The notes below the pieces were generated by a model. That model was given only the letters and a program-made list of their open reading frames with translations. It had not been told where the DNA came from and did no database searches. The translations under genes were made by a program, and so were the position numbers. Shown piece after piece: positions 49,472 to 59,199 of a DNA stretch of 64,000 nt (positions within the stretch are counted from its first letter, which is position 1; every line of letters begins with the position of its first letter). This DNA is from Naumovozyma dairenensis CBS 421 (taxonomy: Eukaryota; Ascomycota; Saccharomycetes; Saccharomycetales; Saccharomycetaceae), in assembly GCF_000227115.2 (NCBI RefSeq), contig NC_016479.1:1672686-1736685 (forward strand). The letters are read 5' to 3'.

Positions 49472-52360
49472 ATGCAATCATCTCATAACTCGATGCCAAC
49501 TTTGAAGTCAATTTTTAGATTCAGGAAAACAAATGTAAGCTTCCTTTTTCAAATAACAATTTGTGGAATTTTTCTTCTCTATGTTTATGATCAAACGCGA
49601 TATAAGTACACGCTGCCCTCTCAATCAGAAAAGGTTCACCAGCGCTTACTCCAAACGGCATGGTCAGATTTGCAGAATATAACTCTTAAGCCACATCCAT
49701 ATACTTCACGAGATAATGACAGAGTTCATGATTATATTTTGGAGAGGGCAATGAAAATCACTCAAAAAATTGAATATGCTAACATCTCCGATGATTATGA
49801 AACACAAACCGATACATTTTTCAGACAACCTGATGTGTTTAATTTATCATCTACAAGGACTAGAGTAATATATTTTCAATCCTCGAACATTATCGTAAAA
49901 TTAGAAGGGAAGGACAAGGCACTACCAGGCTTACTACTATCTTCTCATTTCGATTCAGTGCCTACAAGTACAGGAGCAACTGATGATGGGAAGGGGATTG
50001 CATCATTGTTAGCTCTACTAGAATATTTTTGCCAAAAACAACCTGAAAGAACTTTAATATTTAATTTTAATAATAATGAGGAATTCGGTCTCCTTGGAGC
50101 GTCAGTGTTCTTCGAGCACCCATGGTCAAAACTGGTCCATTATTTTCTGAATCTTGAAGGAACGGGTGTTGGGGGAAAAGCGGTCCTATTTAGAACTTCC
50201 GATGTATCTACAGCTCAAATGTATAAAGAAGCAGTTCTAAAACAGCCCTTTGGGAATTCGGTTTATCAGCAGGGGTTTTATAACCGTTACATTCATAGTG
50301 AAACGGACTACAAAGTTTACGAAGAAAATGGATTAAGAGGATGGGATATCGCTTTTTACAAACCCCGTGCCTTGTATCATACTGTGAATGATTCAATATC
50401 ATACACCTCAAGAGAAGCTCTTTGGCATATGCTACATACCTCACTTCAACTTTCAAATTATGTAGCATTTAACAATGAAGATCCTCATGCTTATACTCCA
50501 GCAATTTATTTCGATATTGTTGGCTACAACTTCTTTGTTATTAATTCTAAGTCATTATTTGCACTGAATTGCATTTTACTAGTAGCAGCACCAGTTATCA
50601 TTCTTGTACTGCAGCTGCTACGGTCACGTAAAAATAGTAGTACCAATCGAGTCTCGCTATTGTTGGCTGTCAGACTCCCATTTTCTTTAGCGATAACGTG
50701 TATTATCCTCAAGATAACTGAATCTGCTCTCTTTCAAATTAACCCTTTCATCTCTTCGAGGAACCACCTCTCTCCGCTAATAACTTTTGGTGCTGAGTTT
50801 TTATTTATAAACTACTTGCTATTAACTCTATTTGAAACGCTCTCACCTTCGAGTGATTTTAAGAGAATAGCATTAGGCGAAATTTTATCAATTTTATGGG
50901 TTCTTTTGTTGTCTCTTACCTATAGGATGCATAAAAATGAATACCGGGACACTGGGATATATCCATTCACAATTCTTTACGTTTGCATCCTTATGGGCAT
51001 ATTATTCGATTATTTTGCTAAGTCGCTTAAACAAACACCCAAAGTATTCTTTTCCAGAGAAGTGGATGGAGTTTCCGGAAGTAGTAACCAAGAACTACAT
51101 GATGGTGAACTAGAGGCTGCAGGTGCTTATACTTCTGATGTAGAAAGAGCTTCACCTACTAATTCGGATAATTCATCTCCACATACTGCCAACCAAACAA
51201 TTCCTGCCTTTGAGCCAGATGAGAGAGCTCCATTATTGGAGACTAACGCACACTATCCTGTGAAAGAAGTGAATACAATCCCCAAGAAACCGACCAATTA
51301 TAGTTGGGCCCTTCAGTTCTTACTGACGGTCCCGATTGGCATTTTCATAATGTTTAATAGTTTTGACTTAATTCTTGATGCTTTGAATCAAACAAGCCAA
51401 GAGAGTTTAAAATCAACATCTGACGTCCTCAACATATCATTATTAGGAGGTATTTTAGTAGTGCTGCCGGTAATCCCGTTTGTTTACAAATTTAATGTTG
51501 TTACCGCTATTGCATTGTTTTTGACGTTCTCTATTGGAGCCATACAAATATTTTTTTCATCACCATTTACTATCGAGGCACCGTTAAAGGTTAGATTCTC
51601 ACAGGATTTAAAGTGGTCGAATGGAGCCATCGAATCTGTTGTTCACATATCTGGAAGGCAAGGCTTTTTGGAGCCTCTTATACACGATCTTCCAAGTGTA
51701 AAACGTGAGTATCTTGCTGTAGATTGTGAAGATAAATATGACGGAAATGAAGTATGCAGTTATTCCGGAGAACTACCAAATCCTATAGATACCTATAATT
51801 CAAATTTCACAATTGATAAGCTCTTTTCTATTGATGTTCTTAAAAATGACAGGAATTCGAAGTACAAGTCACCATATGAACCGATAAATGCAGAAGTCTT
51901 GATAAATGTAGTCGAAAACAGGGCATGTACTATTCTCTTTACTAACCCACTAGAAGACAAATCTTCGCCTGTTAAACAGATACAAATATTTGCCGATGAA
52001 AATAACAATACGGATGTGACGGATGATAAGATAATAAGATGGAGAGATGGGATTGATGAATTACAATTACATAAACTTGATTTTGAAAAAAAATTTTATC
52101 ATATCGGGATTCAATGGTATCCAAAAATTTTAAACGATAACGAGTCGAATAGTGATTCGCCAGCCGATATTGATGATAATGCGTTAAACTTGAGAGTTAT
52201 TTGCTACTGGGGAGAATACGATTCTGAGTCAATAGTGAACGGTAAACATAAGAAAAAGATCCCGGCTTATGATGAGTTACTAACATATGCTCCTTTAAAT
52301 TATTCCATCTCTAATTTAAATAAAGGGTTGATTACAATGGAAAGATCAATTGAATTGTGA
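49472..52360 (+). CDS. PFF1: Vacuolar membrane metalloprotease Pff1 (M28 family)
   Basis: Pff1 (YBR074W) is a multispanning vacuolar-membrane zinc protease. The 962-aa protein opens with a short cytoplasmic tail and a membrane anchor at about residues 22-42. The M28 peptidase domain follows in the lumen: LLLSSHFDSVPTSTGATDDG (zinc-ligand His159 and nearby Asp), NFNNNEEFGLLGA (catalytic Glu pair) and NLEGTGVGGKAVLF. About eight further hydrophobic segments lie between residues 350 and 700, with a disordered loop near 525-600, then a C-terminal lumenal domain with many potential N-glycosylation sites. Length agrees with S. cerevisiae (976 aa). Order RDH54-PFF1 equals YBR073W-YBR074W. Confidence 0.95.
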   Translation: MQSSHNSMPTLKSIFRFRKTNVSFLFQITICGIFLLYVYDQTRYKYTLPSQSEKVHQRLLQTAWSDLQNITLKPHPYTSRDNDRVHDYILERAMKITQKIEYANISDDYETQTDTFFRQPDVFNLSSTRTRVIYFQSSNIIVKLEGKDKALPGLLLSSHFDSVPTSTGATDDGKGIASLLALLEYFCQKQPERTLIFNFNNNEEFGLLGASVFFEHPWSKLVHYFLNLEGTGVGGKAVLFRTSDVSTAQMYKEAVLKQPFGNSVYQQGFYNRYIHSETDYKVYEENGLRGWDIAFYKPRALYHTVNDSISYTSREALWHMLHTSLQLSNYVAFNNEDPHAYTPAIYFDIVGYNFFVINSKSLFALNCILLVAAPVIILVLQLLRSRKNSSTNRVSLLLAVRLPFSLAITCIILKITESALFQINPFISSRNHLSPLITFGAEFLFINYLLLTLFETLSPSSDFKRIALGEILSILWVLLLSLTYRMHKNEYRDTGIYPFTILYVCILMGILFDYFAKSLKQTPKVFFSREVDGVSGSSNQELHDGELEAAGAYTSDVERASPTNSDNSSPHTANQTIPAFEPDERAPLLETNAHYPVKEVNTIPKKPTNYSWALQFLLTVPIGIFIMFNSFDLILDALNQTSQESLKSTSDVLNISLLGGILVVLPVIPFVYKFNVVTAIALFLTFSIGAIQIFFSSPFTIEAPLKVRFSQDLKWSNGAIESVVHISGRQGFLEPLIHDLPSVKREYLAVDCEDKYDGNEVCSYSGELPNPIDTYNSNFTIDKLFSIDVLKNDRNSKYKSPYEPINAEVLINVVENRACTILFTNPLEDKSSPVKQIQIFADENNNTDVTDDKIIRWRDGIDELQLHKLDFEKKFYHIGIQWYPKILNDNESNSDSPADIDDNALNLRVICYWGEYDSESIVNGKHKKKIPAYDELLTYAPLNYSISNLNKGLITMERSIEL

Positions 52361-53602
52361 TCAACCGGCTTTTACTACGAATGAATTGGAGCATTAGTTT
52401 TAAAACTTCATTGAGTATTTATCTAGACAAGGTCAATATAAGTAACTATATAATGATTCTTTTAGAGCCTAATAAGAATGGGGGTTTCTATATAGGGATG
52501 AAAAAGTCTGTTGCCCCAATAAAGGATATAAATTATAATAGATTATAAATCGGAATATTCTTGAGCTTTGAAGGTAGAATGATGCAGTGCGTTCTGAAAA
52601 TCATATAAACGAGAATCATATCATGAACATAATGGAACAAATACATGAATATAAGTTTACCTTCTACTTATTAAGAACACTGCGGTACTAAAGCCAACTA
52701 AAACGTCGTGCAGCTGATTACTAAGGTCCTTACCGTTGTGCTCAGATCTTTCTCTGGGGCCGAGCTGTAACCGGAAACGCATATGCATGAGTTGTTCATA
52801 AATAGTCTAAAGAAAAAGCCGTAGAGAAATTGACAAAGTGGGACGTCTTGAATAGGCTAGAAGAACCCTGAAAGGTTCGCTTATTTTTTTGGGGGGAAGT
52901 TGAAAAGTTTTGGGGGACTTGGGGTGTCCGTATTGGGGTCTCAAATTTTTTATGTTCTTCTACGTAACTTCTTGGAACCAAGATGGGTCATGGGAAGACC
53001 TTTTCTGAGTGTAGGGTGGGCCTATTTTCAAACTGCACCTTGATTGGAAAACTTTTATAAAACATTAGGGTCTACCGTGGCCTAGTCCCTAGCACAGGGA
53101 GCCAAAAGGCGACCATCCAGCGATGATAAGCCCTTTTAACAAGGCATACTGTCCTTTTGGGAAAGTTCATATTATTTAACTAACTAAAGTTACACCGTCG
53201 GAAAAAAATAGTGTTTTCAAATAATATCAAGAAACAGAATAGTGATGTTGTGCCTCGGAGGGCTAGCTAATTTTGTTTTTTTGGCTGTACAACAGGGTCG
53301 CTGTTGTCCGTCACCATACCTCACTTAGGAAAGCTATCGTTGGAATCACAACTCGAGTTGAAAGGCTTTGGCAGAGACCACGACCTCAGTAGTACATTCT
53401 TTGTAGCCTCCCACATATATACTATTACTTCGACAGTCAGATGTTCCACGGTATTCGAGTAAAGAACGGCGCGACATCTATGAGTTGACGACACAAATAT
53501 TAATATTGAGAATATGGATTGCCTCGATATATTCAGAACAAGAATATGAATATCCAATTATTTTTAACAAAAAGCTTATAATACAGGAACAAAAAATCAA
53601 GT
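52361..53602. other. Intergenic stretch between PFF1 and the ECM8-like gene
   Basis: 1.24 kb without a supported gene. A relatively GC-rich island with several short hairpins lies at about 53070-53170, including CCCT-N5-AGGG and AAAAGGC paired with GCCCTTTT. Confidence 0.4.
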
Positions 53603-54691
53603 ATGAACGGAAGTTTAGATTTTGCTAATCATGGAGATTGCTTTGCTAGTAACATCGATTTTTGGATTGACACCAACAGTACAGAATTAAGAGAAGAATC
53701 GAAATCAACCTTATCTTTATTTTCATTGAATAAAAGTTTCCTTGATATCACAAATATTTCTAATGGGGCTGAAACATTGAGAAGGAAGACACCCAAAAAA
53801 GCTTTGAAGAAGAAGGAAGAAAACAATAGTCAACTCATTCAAAGGGAAGATAGTAGATACATTCAATTAAGAAAAGTTGATACAACTTGTAAAGATTCAA
53901 CCATTTGTTCAAAAAATTGTCTTGTTTATTTACCAAGAACGTTTCAACACCACAAGATACATAAACTCGTCAAACAGAGACAGTTTGAACTTGGTTATTC
54001 GTTAAGAAAGAACATACAGTGCCCCTTATCAGCTTGTTCAAATGTGAAAGAGTCTTCGGCATTAGCCAACAATAAATACGAGTCCGCTTTGAATTGGGTT
54101 TCGTATAAATATATTAGAAGTAAAGAAGGTAAGAAGGATGTTATGTGCAGATTCTGTTTGGGGAGTAACTGGATAGAAGGTGTTCATTTTTTTAGACATC
54201 TTTTTTTGGCACACGGAATTATAACAGAAATAAATCAAGAAGGGAAAGCAAAACTTCCTTACAAGTTAATAAACAAAGAAATAAATCAGAATACTACTTT
54301 ATACATTGAGCAACTGAATATTCCTAAGTTTTCCAGAACGTTGCTACCTTTTCTTTCTGTCAGCTTTATTCCAATGCCATTTAAGTATTATTCAAGGAGA
54401 TTAAACGGAGGTTTCAGAAGAACGCATGTTTTATGCCCTAGTTGTTCAAACTGGGTTCATTTGGGATGGTTTGAACATGATGAGATCATCAAAGAAGGCT
54501 ATCAAAATTTTGATTCCATTAGAAATTTTAACATTGATTATCAGAATATTTCTTACATTCAGGAAAGAGATAGACGATTAATTGAAGGTTTATATGAAAA
54601 TTATTTTATTCATTATATTCATTGCGGTCTCTCAAGGCTTTCATCAAAATGTATGTTTGTAGAAATCTCAACGACTGAAGACGAAAGTTAG
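53603..54691 (+). CDS. ECM8: ECM8-like protein with Rua1-type C-terminal zinc domain
   Basis: The 362-aa protein has no signal peptide. Its C-terminal half (about residues 170-345) resembles the fungal Rua1 C-terminal domain: VMCRFCLGSNWIEGVHFFRH followed by LFLAHG, then HVLCPSCSNWVHLGW. These CxxC and His residues likely bind zinc. The N-terminal half is charged and disordered. S. cerevisiae ECM8 (YBR076W, 354 aa) is similar in length and follows PFF1 on the same strand, so position supports the name. Proteins of this type in other fungi act as transcription regulators, for example Rua1 in Ustilago. The function in this yeast is unknown to me; nuclear regulation is an inference from the domain. 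Confidence 0.68.
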   Translation: MNGSLDFANHGDCFASNIDFWIDTNSTELREESKSTLSLFSLNKSFLDITNISNGAETLRRKTPKKALKKKEENNSQLIQREDSRYIQLRKVDTTCKDSTICSKNCLVYLPRTFQHHKIHKLVKQRQFELGYSLRKNIQCPLSACSNVKESSALANNKYESALNWVSYKYIRSKEGKKDVMCRFCLGSNWIEGVHFFRHLFLAHGIITEINQEGKAKLPYKLINKEINQNTTLYIEQLNIPKFSRTLLPFLSVSFIPMPFKYYSRRLNGGFRRTHVLCPSCSNWVHLGWFEHDEIIKEGYQNFDSIRNFNIDYQNISYIQERDRRLIEGLYENYFIHYIHCGLSRLSSKCMFVEISTTEDES

Positions 54692-57600
54692 AGATGAAGA
54701 TCGGTTGGGTACTATTCAATAGTTCTATAAAAAAATTTCATAGGTTATAACTAAAGTTTAATATTATTGGATATTATCCCACAAGATTACTGTTTTGTAA
54801 TAGCTTTCTGTGGCCTATTTGCAACTTAACATATTCCCTTTAGTTGGTACTCTTTCACTACTGCCAAGATCAACATGTAATGTGATAGCCACAACTGAAC
54901 CACATATACTTTAAGAGTAAAAACTAAAAGTGGGTTATATTCTACATAGAAAAAATATTGAAATGCAAGTACGTCGCACCTTCGTTTCGAGAGATATTTA
55001 TTCATAGGGGGTTGAAGTTTTGACGTTACTCTAATTAGAAAGTTTCCTCCTCCAATCTATCTTACGACTTATAACTGAATGGACGCTTTCGAAATCTCGC
55101 CTAAAGACTAATTACGAAAGAGTGCTGTGAAACTAGGTACTGCTCAAAAATTAAAAAAATGGTACTTAAATTTTGTTTGTTATTACCTATGCGTAATATC
55201 TATATTATTAGCCTTAGTACCATAATAAGTTTACGTTGGTGCGTTAAATAAAGGTCGATTTACGATATACGTTGAAAAAGGCACATAACACATAAACAGG
55301 ATTTTCTCATCAATTTTAGCGAAGGCGCCTAAACTTATCATTCATATACTTTTGATGGGAATTTATCGGACTGATGTTATTTTTTATGGCTTCGCCGTCT
55401 TTACGTACGCAAACGAGCAAATTCTTCAGTCAATTTTTTTTGTTCCATATACGTACGTACATTCTGGCAACGGAACAACTTCATATCAGTTTCATGTAAT
55501 AGTAAAGTTATGTATGGAGCGTAGAATTGAGGGGAATACCCTGAAAACAAAAGCTTGCTTACGTACGCAGACATTATCCAACACACATGCGAAACATTAG
55601 TTTCGCATGTGAAAACATTTTTGCTGATCAACAATCCTGCTTCGAAGAATAATCAATGAGATCCCCTCGGAGATACATAGCTTTGTAAATGAGTTGAAGA
55701 AAGCCATAAGGAGCAACCGCCAGCGTCCCGTAGGTATGTTACGTAAAGATGCATGTGATTATTAATCATCAATTATTTAGTGGACCTATTTTCCTATAAA
55801 AGGCACGTAGGAAAAATGGCTAAAACGATATTGTGGTGGACCGATACTTCCTCACAAAAAAATTCTGGAAAGAAAATTCTCGATAAAAATTCAATTCCAC
55901 TTAAGGCCCTTACTGCGAAGACTTAGTCGGTCTAGAATTCTCTATTCACCCAATTTCCGTGAGAAAATAGAATGAAACTGTCCGAGCGAATGAGAGCGTT
56001 ACTAGATAGACTCTACTGGATGGCATCAGAAAGTGGGTTACCTTCATAACGAGGCTTCATCGACGTACCACTTTGGGAGTTCCAGATCCAAAGAAGTGGT
56101 ATTCTTACGTATACATACACACCAATCAGTACCTGTAGCAGAGGGAATATATGAAGTTATCTTCAAAAATACTCATTGCAATAACTTCAGTTTGTTCAAA
56201 TTAGTATGCCTACCACATCTTTTATCTTAATGGTACTACATAGCTACTTACGTAGATAGAATGATTATTCTGCGAACAAATATCACTATAGCTATACATC
56301 ATTGTGCATTAAATCATAGAGTTTTCGTATAATACCTACGCTGACCTTAGTAATGATACTTTTTTTACAAGCGAAACCTCCGTGACACTACTATGTCTTC
56401 TGTATCTACGCAGAGAACTTGTTGAAATAATATGGTATATTTTATCGGAGAAGTACGATGAATCGAACAAAATCGCATGTGATTTTTCGTTCTTTTGAAT
56501 TATAAATTATTTTGTAAGATTCTTCGAGCACTTTTAATTCTGGAATACCAGAGACAAAAGAACAAAAGAACGTAAAGACGTTCAACAATTTCTGCATAAA
56601 GTCTGTAGATCGTTTCACTTCTGTTTGATTGTTTGACATATAATTATAGATCACCAAGTTTTTCTTATGCACATTGCGTCATTCTTCTCACAATATATTT
56701 GCATGAGTTGCTTGAGCTGATCTTAATAAAATGTCAAATAATGACTTTAATGAGCTCCACCCTGACGAAAACTATGTTAAATTCAAGTAATTCTATTACT
56801 ACTAAATATCGAAATACATAATAGTTCTTAATTTAGTGGGGCTTTCGTGATTAGGCTTGCTGCACTATGTAATCCATACATGTAGGTAAAAAATTAATAT
56901 GTAACATTACGTTAGAACGTATAATGCACCTTTTAAAATATGTGCGTCTTTGTGTTTACAATAAATTCTTACATAACCCTGTTTTAGGCCAGAGTCCAGA
57001 GCCACATTTCTATATGCGGGCGAAAATAAAAGAACCCTATGTATTTTTTGTACAGTTTTTTTTACACTGATAGTGTCTTTGGTTACTGTGTGCGTTATGA
57101 AACCTTGCCGCAAAGGGGAGGGATGATCTTTACAAGTGTGAGTTAAGAGCATTGGGCAGAAACTTTTATGCATGGCAAATAAAGTCGTACCAAACTACCA
57201 CTACGTAGGCTTTTTCCACAAGGACGTATCCCCTCTCTTCTATTTGAACGTACAGTGTATACTGTACACTGTACAGTGCCTAAAACAAATCTGCAAGAAT
57301 TTCTTTCTTTTCTATTTGTCAGGAAAGCTAAGGGAGGCTGCGCAGAGAAAAGGAAGGAAACAATCGAACTTGCATATGCACCTTTCCTGCATAAAAAAGA
57401 ATATTTTAAACAATATATCATCGCAGGTACATCTGGCCGGTTCGAGTTAATGGCCAAATTACGTTAACTCCCTCAATATACAGAATCTCGAGCTTGATTT
57501 CTGTACGAAGCTATCTCTGAGATTAAACCATAATGTTACGTAAGATGTACTTCGACCAAGATAGAAAACGGACCCTTTGTCTCTGTTAATTTTTCATTTC

Positions 57601-57872
57601 TGGTAATTGAAGTAGTGACGATAAGTCTACAGAATGGACGTAGGGATTGTTCTCGAATCGTGTACGTAGATTTAGGTGATAAATTCTGGAGTAAGAAAGG
57701 TCCAACTTTGAGTCTCGAACTTATATAAATAAGGTGGCCTTTCCTCATTGTGTTTGGAATCCAGGCACTGTCCAACCTTTGAAAACTTTCCTTTAACATT
57801 ATAAGTAGTAAAACGTAAACAAAAAGTATAAGAAAATATTATAAAAAATTTTTATCGCTAAAATATTCAAAC
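54692..57872. other. 3.2-kb gene-free stretch
   Basis: The longest interval without a gene. Small frames (55352-55600, 56033-56230, 56907-57173, 57143-57467, 57536-57799) have no recognisable features. It contains a perfect 12-bp-stem hairpin at 55584-55611, a cluster of TACGTA motifs at 55402-55565, and nested dyads at 57249-57279. No LTR or transposon ends were paired. The right end is the promoter of the C2H2 gene. Confidence 0.4.
55584..55611. repeat. Perfect inverted repeat, 12-bp arms, 4-nt loop
   Basis: CACATGCGAAAC and GTTTCGCATGTG around ATTA. Could form a stable hairpin in DNA or RNA. Confidence 0.85.
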
Positions 57873-58985
57873 ATGCAATATATTAATGAGAACAACCAGG
57901 AATTTGAAGGGGGTACATATCCTCCCTTTGAGGAATATGTTTCAACTTTTACCCAAGATAGTACCATGCAATATTACTCATCGCCAGCTCAATTCATGGT
58001 AAAAGGTTCATACTCACCTTCATTTTTCAAACAGGCAACCATACATGGTAAATCTTATCGTTCACCGAATAGCTTATCTTCAAATAATATAACTGGAGAT
58101 GGAGAGCAAAGTAACTTACTTTCTACCAAGTTACCAACTATTCCGAAATTCGATTCGTACAAGGAAGCGTACACTAAATTGGAAGATAACTTAAGTTTAC
58201 CCGCCGAGTGGGAGGAATCCGTTTCAACACCGATGCAAGAAGAAAATAATATAAGACCGTCATTATACAGACGGTTCACTGATTCTGCTCTGCCATTCTC
58301 CGGTTCTTTTGTTGGTAAGTCTGACTACCCAAGTCCAGATTCTTCTCTAATAAACTCACCTTTATCAGGGATATCAAATGAACCCTCTTTAGCATTTAAA
58401 GTCCCAACGAATGAGGCGTCCACCAATTTTTCTAATGACCCTTTTTCAAATACCGTAGCTAACTATACATCTATGTCGAAAATAAGGCCGGGATTATTAC
58501 AACTGCATTCAGAACCTTTATTACAAGATATGCTACCCCAAATGGAAGAAGTCCCTAGGCTGGCTAATCCAACGATACATAGATCTAAAAGAAGTAATTT
58601 AAGATATAACAGCGGTCCTTCCATATCGGAGGAAATTGCAAAGTATGGATGTAAGCACTGTAATAAAAGATTTAAGAGACCATCTTCATTGAACACACAC
58701 ATGAATATTCACACTGGAAATAAACCCTACGTGTGTCCTTATGAAGAATGCCGTAAATCTTTTAATGCAAAATCAAATATGTTGAGACATTACAAGCTTC
58801 ATTTCAAACTTAACTCAGGTGCATATATTTTACCAAACGGTGAAATAAGTGCAGAAAAGCCTACTTCGAAGCAGCTTTTCGGCTCGAAAAGAAACGAAGA
58901 ACAAGAACTATCGTCAAGCGAAGAATCCGATTCTAATGGCTTACTTCGATTAATTAAGAAAATGCCCGATATCACAACTCGTTAA
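57873..58985 (+). CDS. C2H2 zinc-finger transcription factor, unassigned
   Basis: The 370-aa protein is Ser/Pro/Asn-rich and disordered for its first 250 residues, with several SP motifs (YSPSFF, YPSPDSS, SPLSG), as in yeast activators. Two C2H2 fingers lie at about 258-282 (YGCKHCNKRFKRPSSLNTHM) and 288-313 (YVCPYEECRKSFNAKSNMLR), joined by a linker with NIHTGNKP. A Ser/Glu-rich segment follows (EEQELSSSEESDSNG). The finger pair, with RPSSLNTHMNIHTG, resembles the Cmr3/YPR015C and Cas5-like group, but this is from memory. No such gene lies between ECM8 and DBF4 or SLM4 in S. cerevisiae. It is probably a real regulator with a lineage-specific position. Confidence 0.8.
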   Translation: MQYINENNQEFEGGTYPPFEEYVSTFTQDSTMQYYSSPAQFMVKGSYSPSFFKQATIHGKSYRSPNSLSSNNITGDGEQSNLLSTKLPTIPKFDSYKEAYTKLEDNLSLPAEWEESVSTPMQEENNIRPSLYRRFTDSALPFSGSFVGKSDYPSPDSSLINSPLSGISNEPSLAFKVPTNEASTNFSNDPFSNTVANYTSMSKIRPGLLQLHSEPLLQDMLPQMEEVPRLANPTIHRSKRSNLRYNSGPSISEEIAKYGCKHCNKRFKRPSSLNTHMNIHTGNKPYVCPYEECRKSFNAKSNMLRHYKLHFKLNSGAYILPNGEISAEKPTSKQLFGSKRNEEQELSSSEESDSNGLLRLIKKMPDITTR

Positions 58986-59199
58986 TGGGATACCTTGATA
59001 CGAATATACCTCCACTTTGCATACTAGCTACATATAATTTTATACAGGCGCATACTTGTAAGCTAGACTAAATAATTAATAAGTAATAAGTATACTATAA
59101 GTACTAATAGAACCAACATATTTATTTTTGCTACTACGTTTTTTGTTGTTATAGTTTTCAAGTTGAATACTTCAATATAATATTATTGTTAAATTTTGT
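58986..59199. terminator. Convergent 3' region of the C2H2 gene and DBF4
   Basis: 214 bp between two converging stop codons. It is AT-rich with TATATA-like and T-rich segments on both strands, as expected for back-to-back polyadenylation regions. No discrete terminator can be fixed. Confidence 0.4.

Noticed and set aside
52572..52602. Box C/D-like ATGATG...CTGA pair
   Set aside because: The boxes are too close together and lack a terminal stem, so a snoRNA is not supported.
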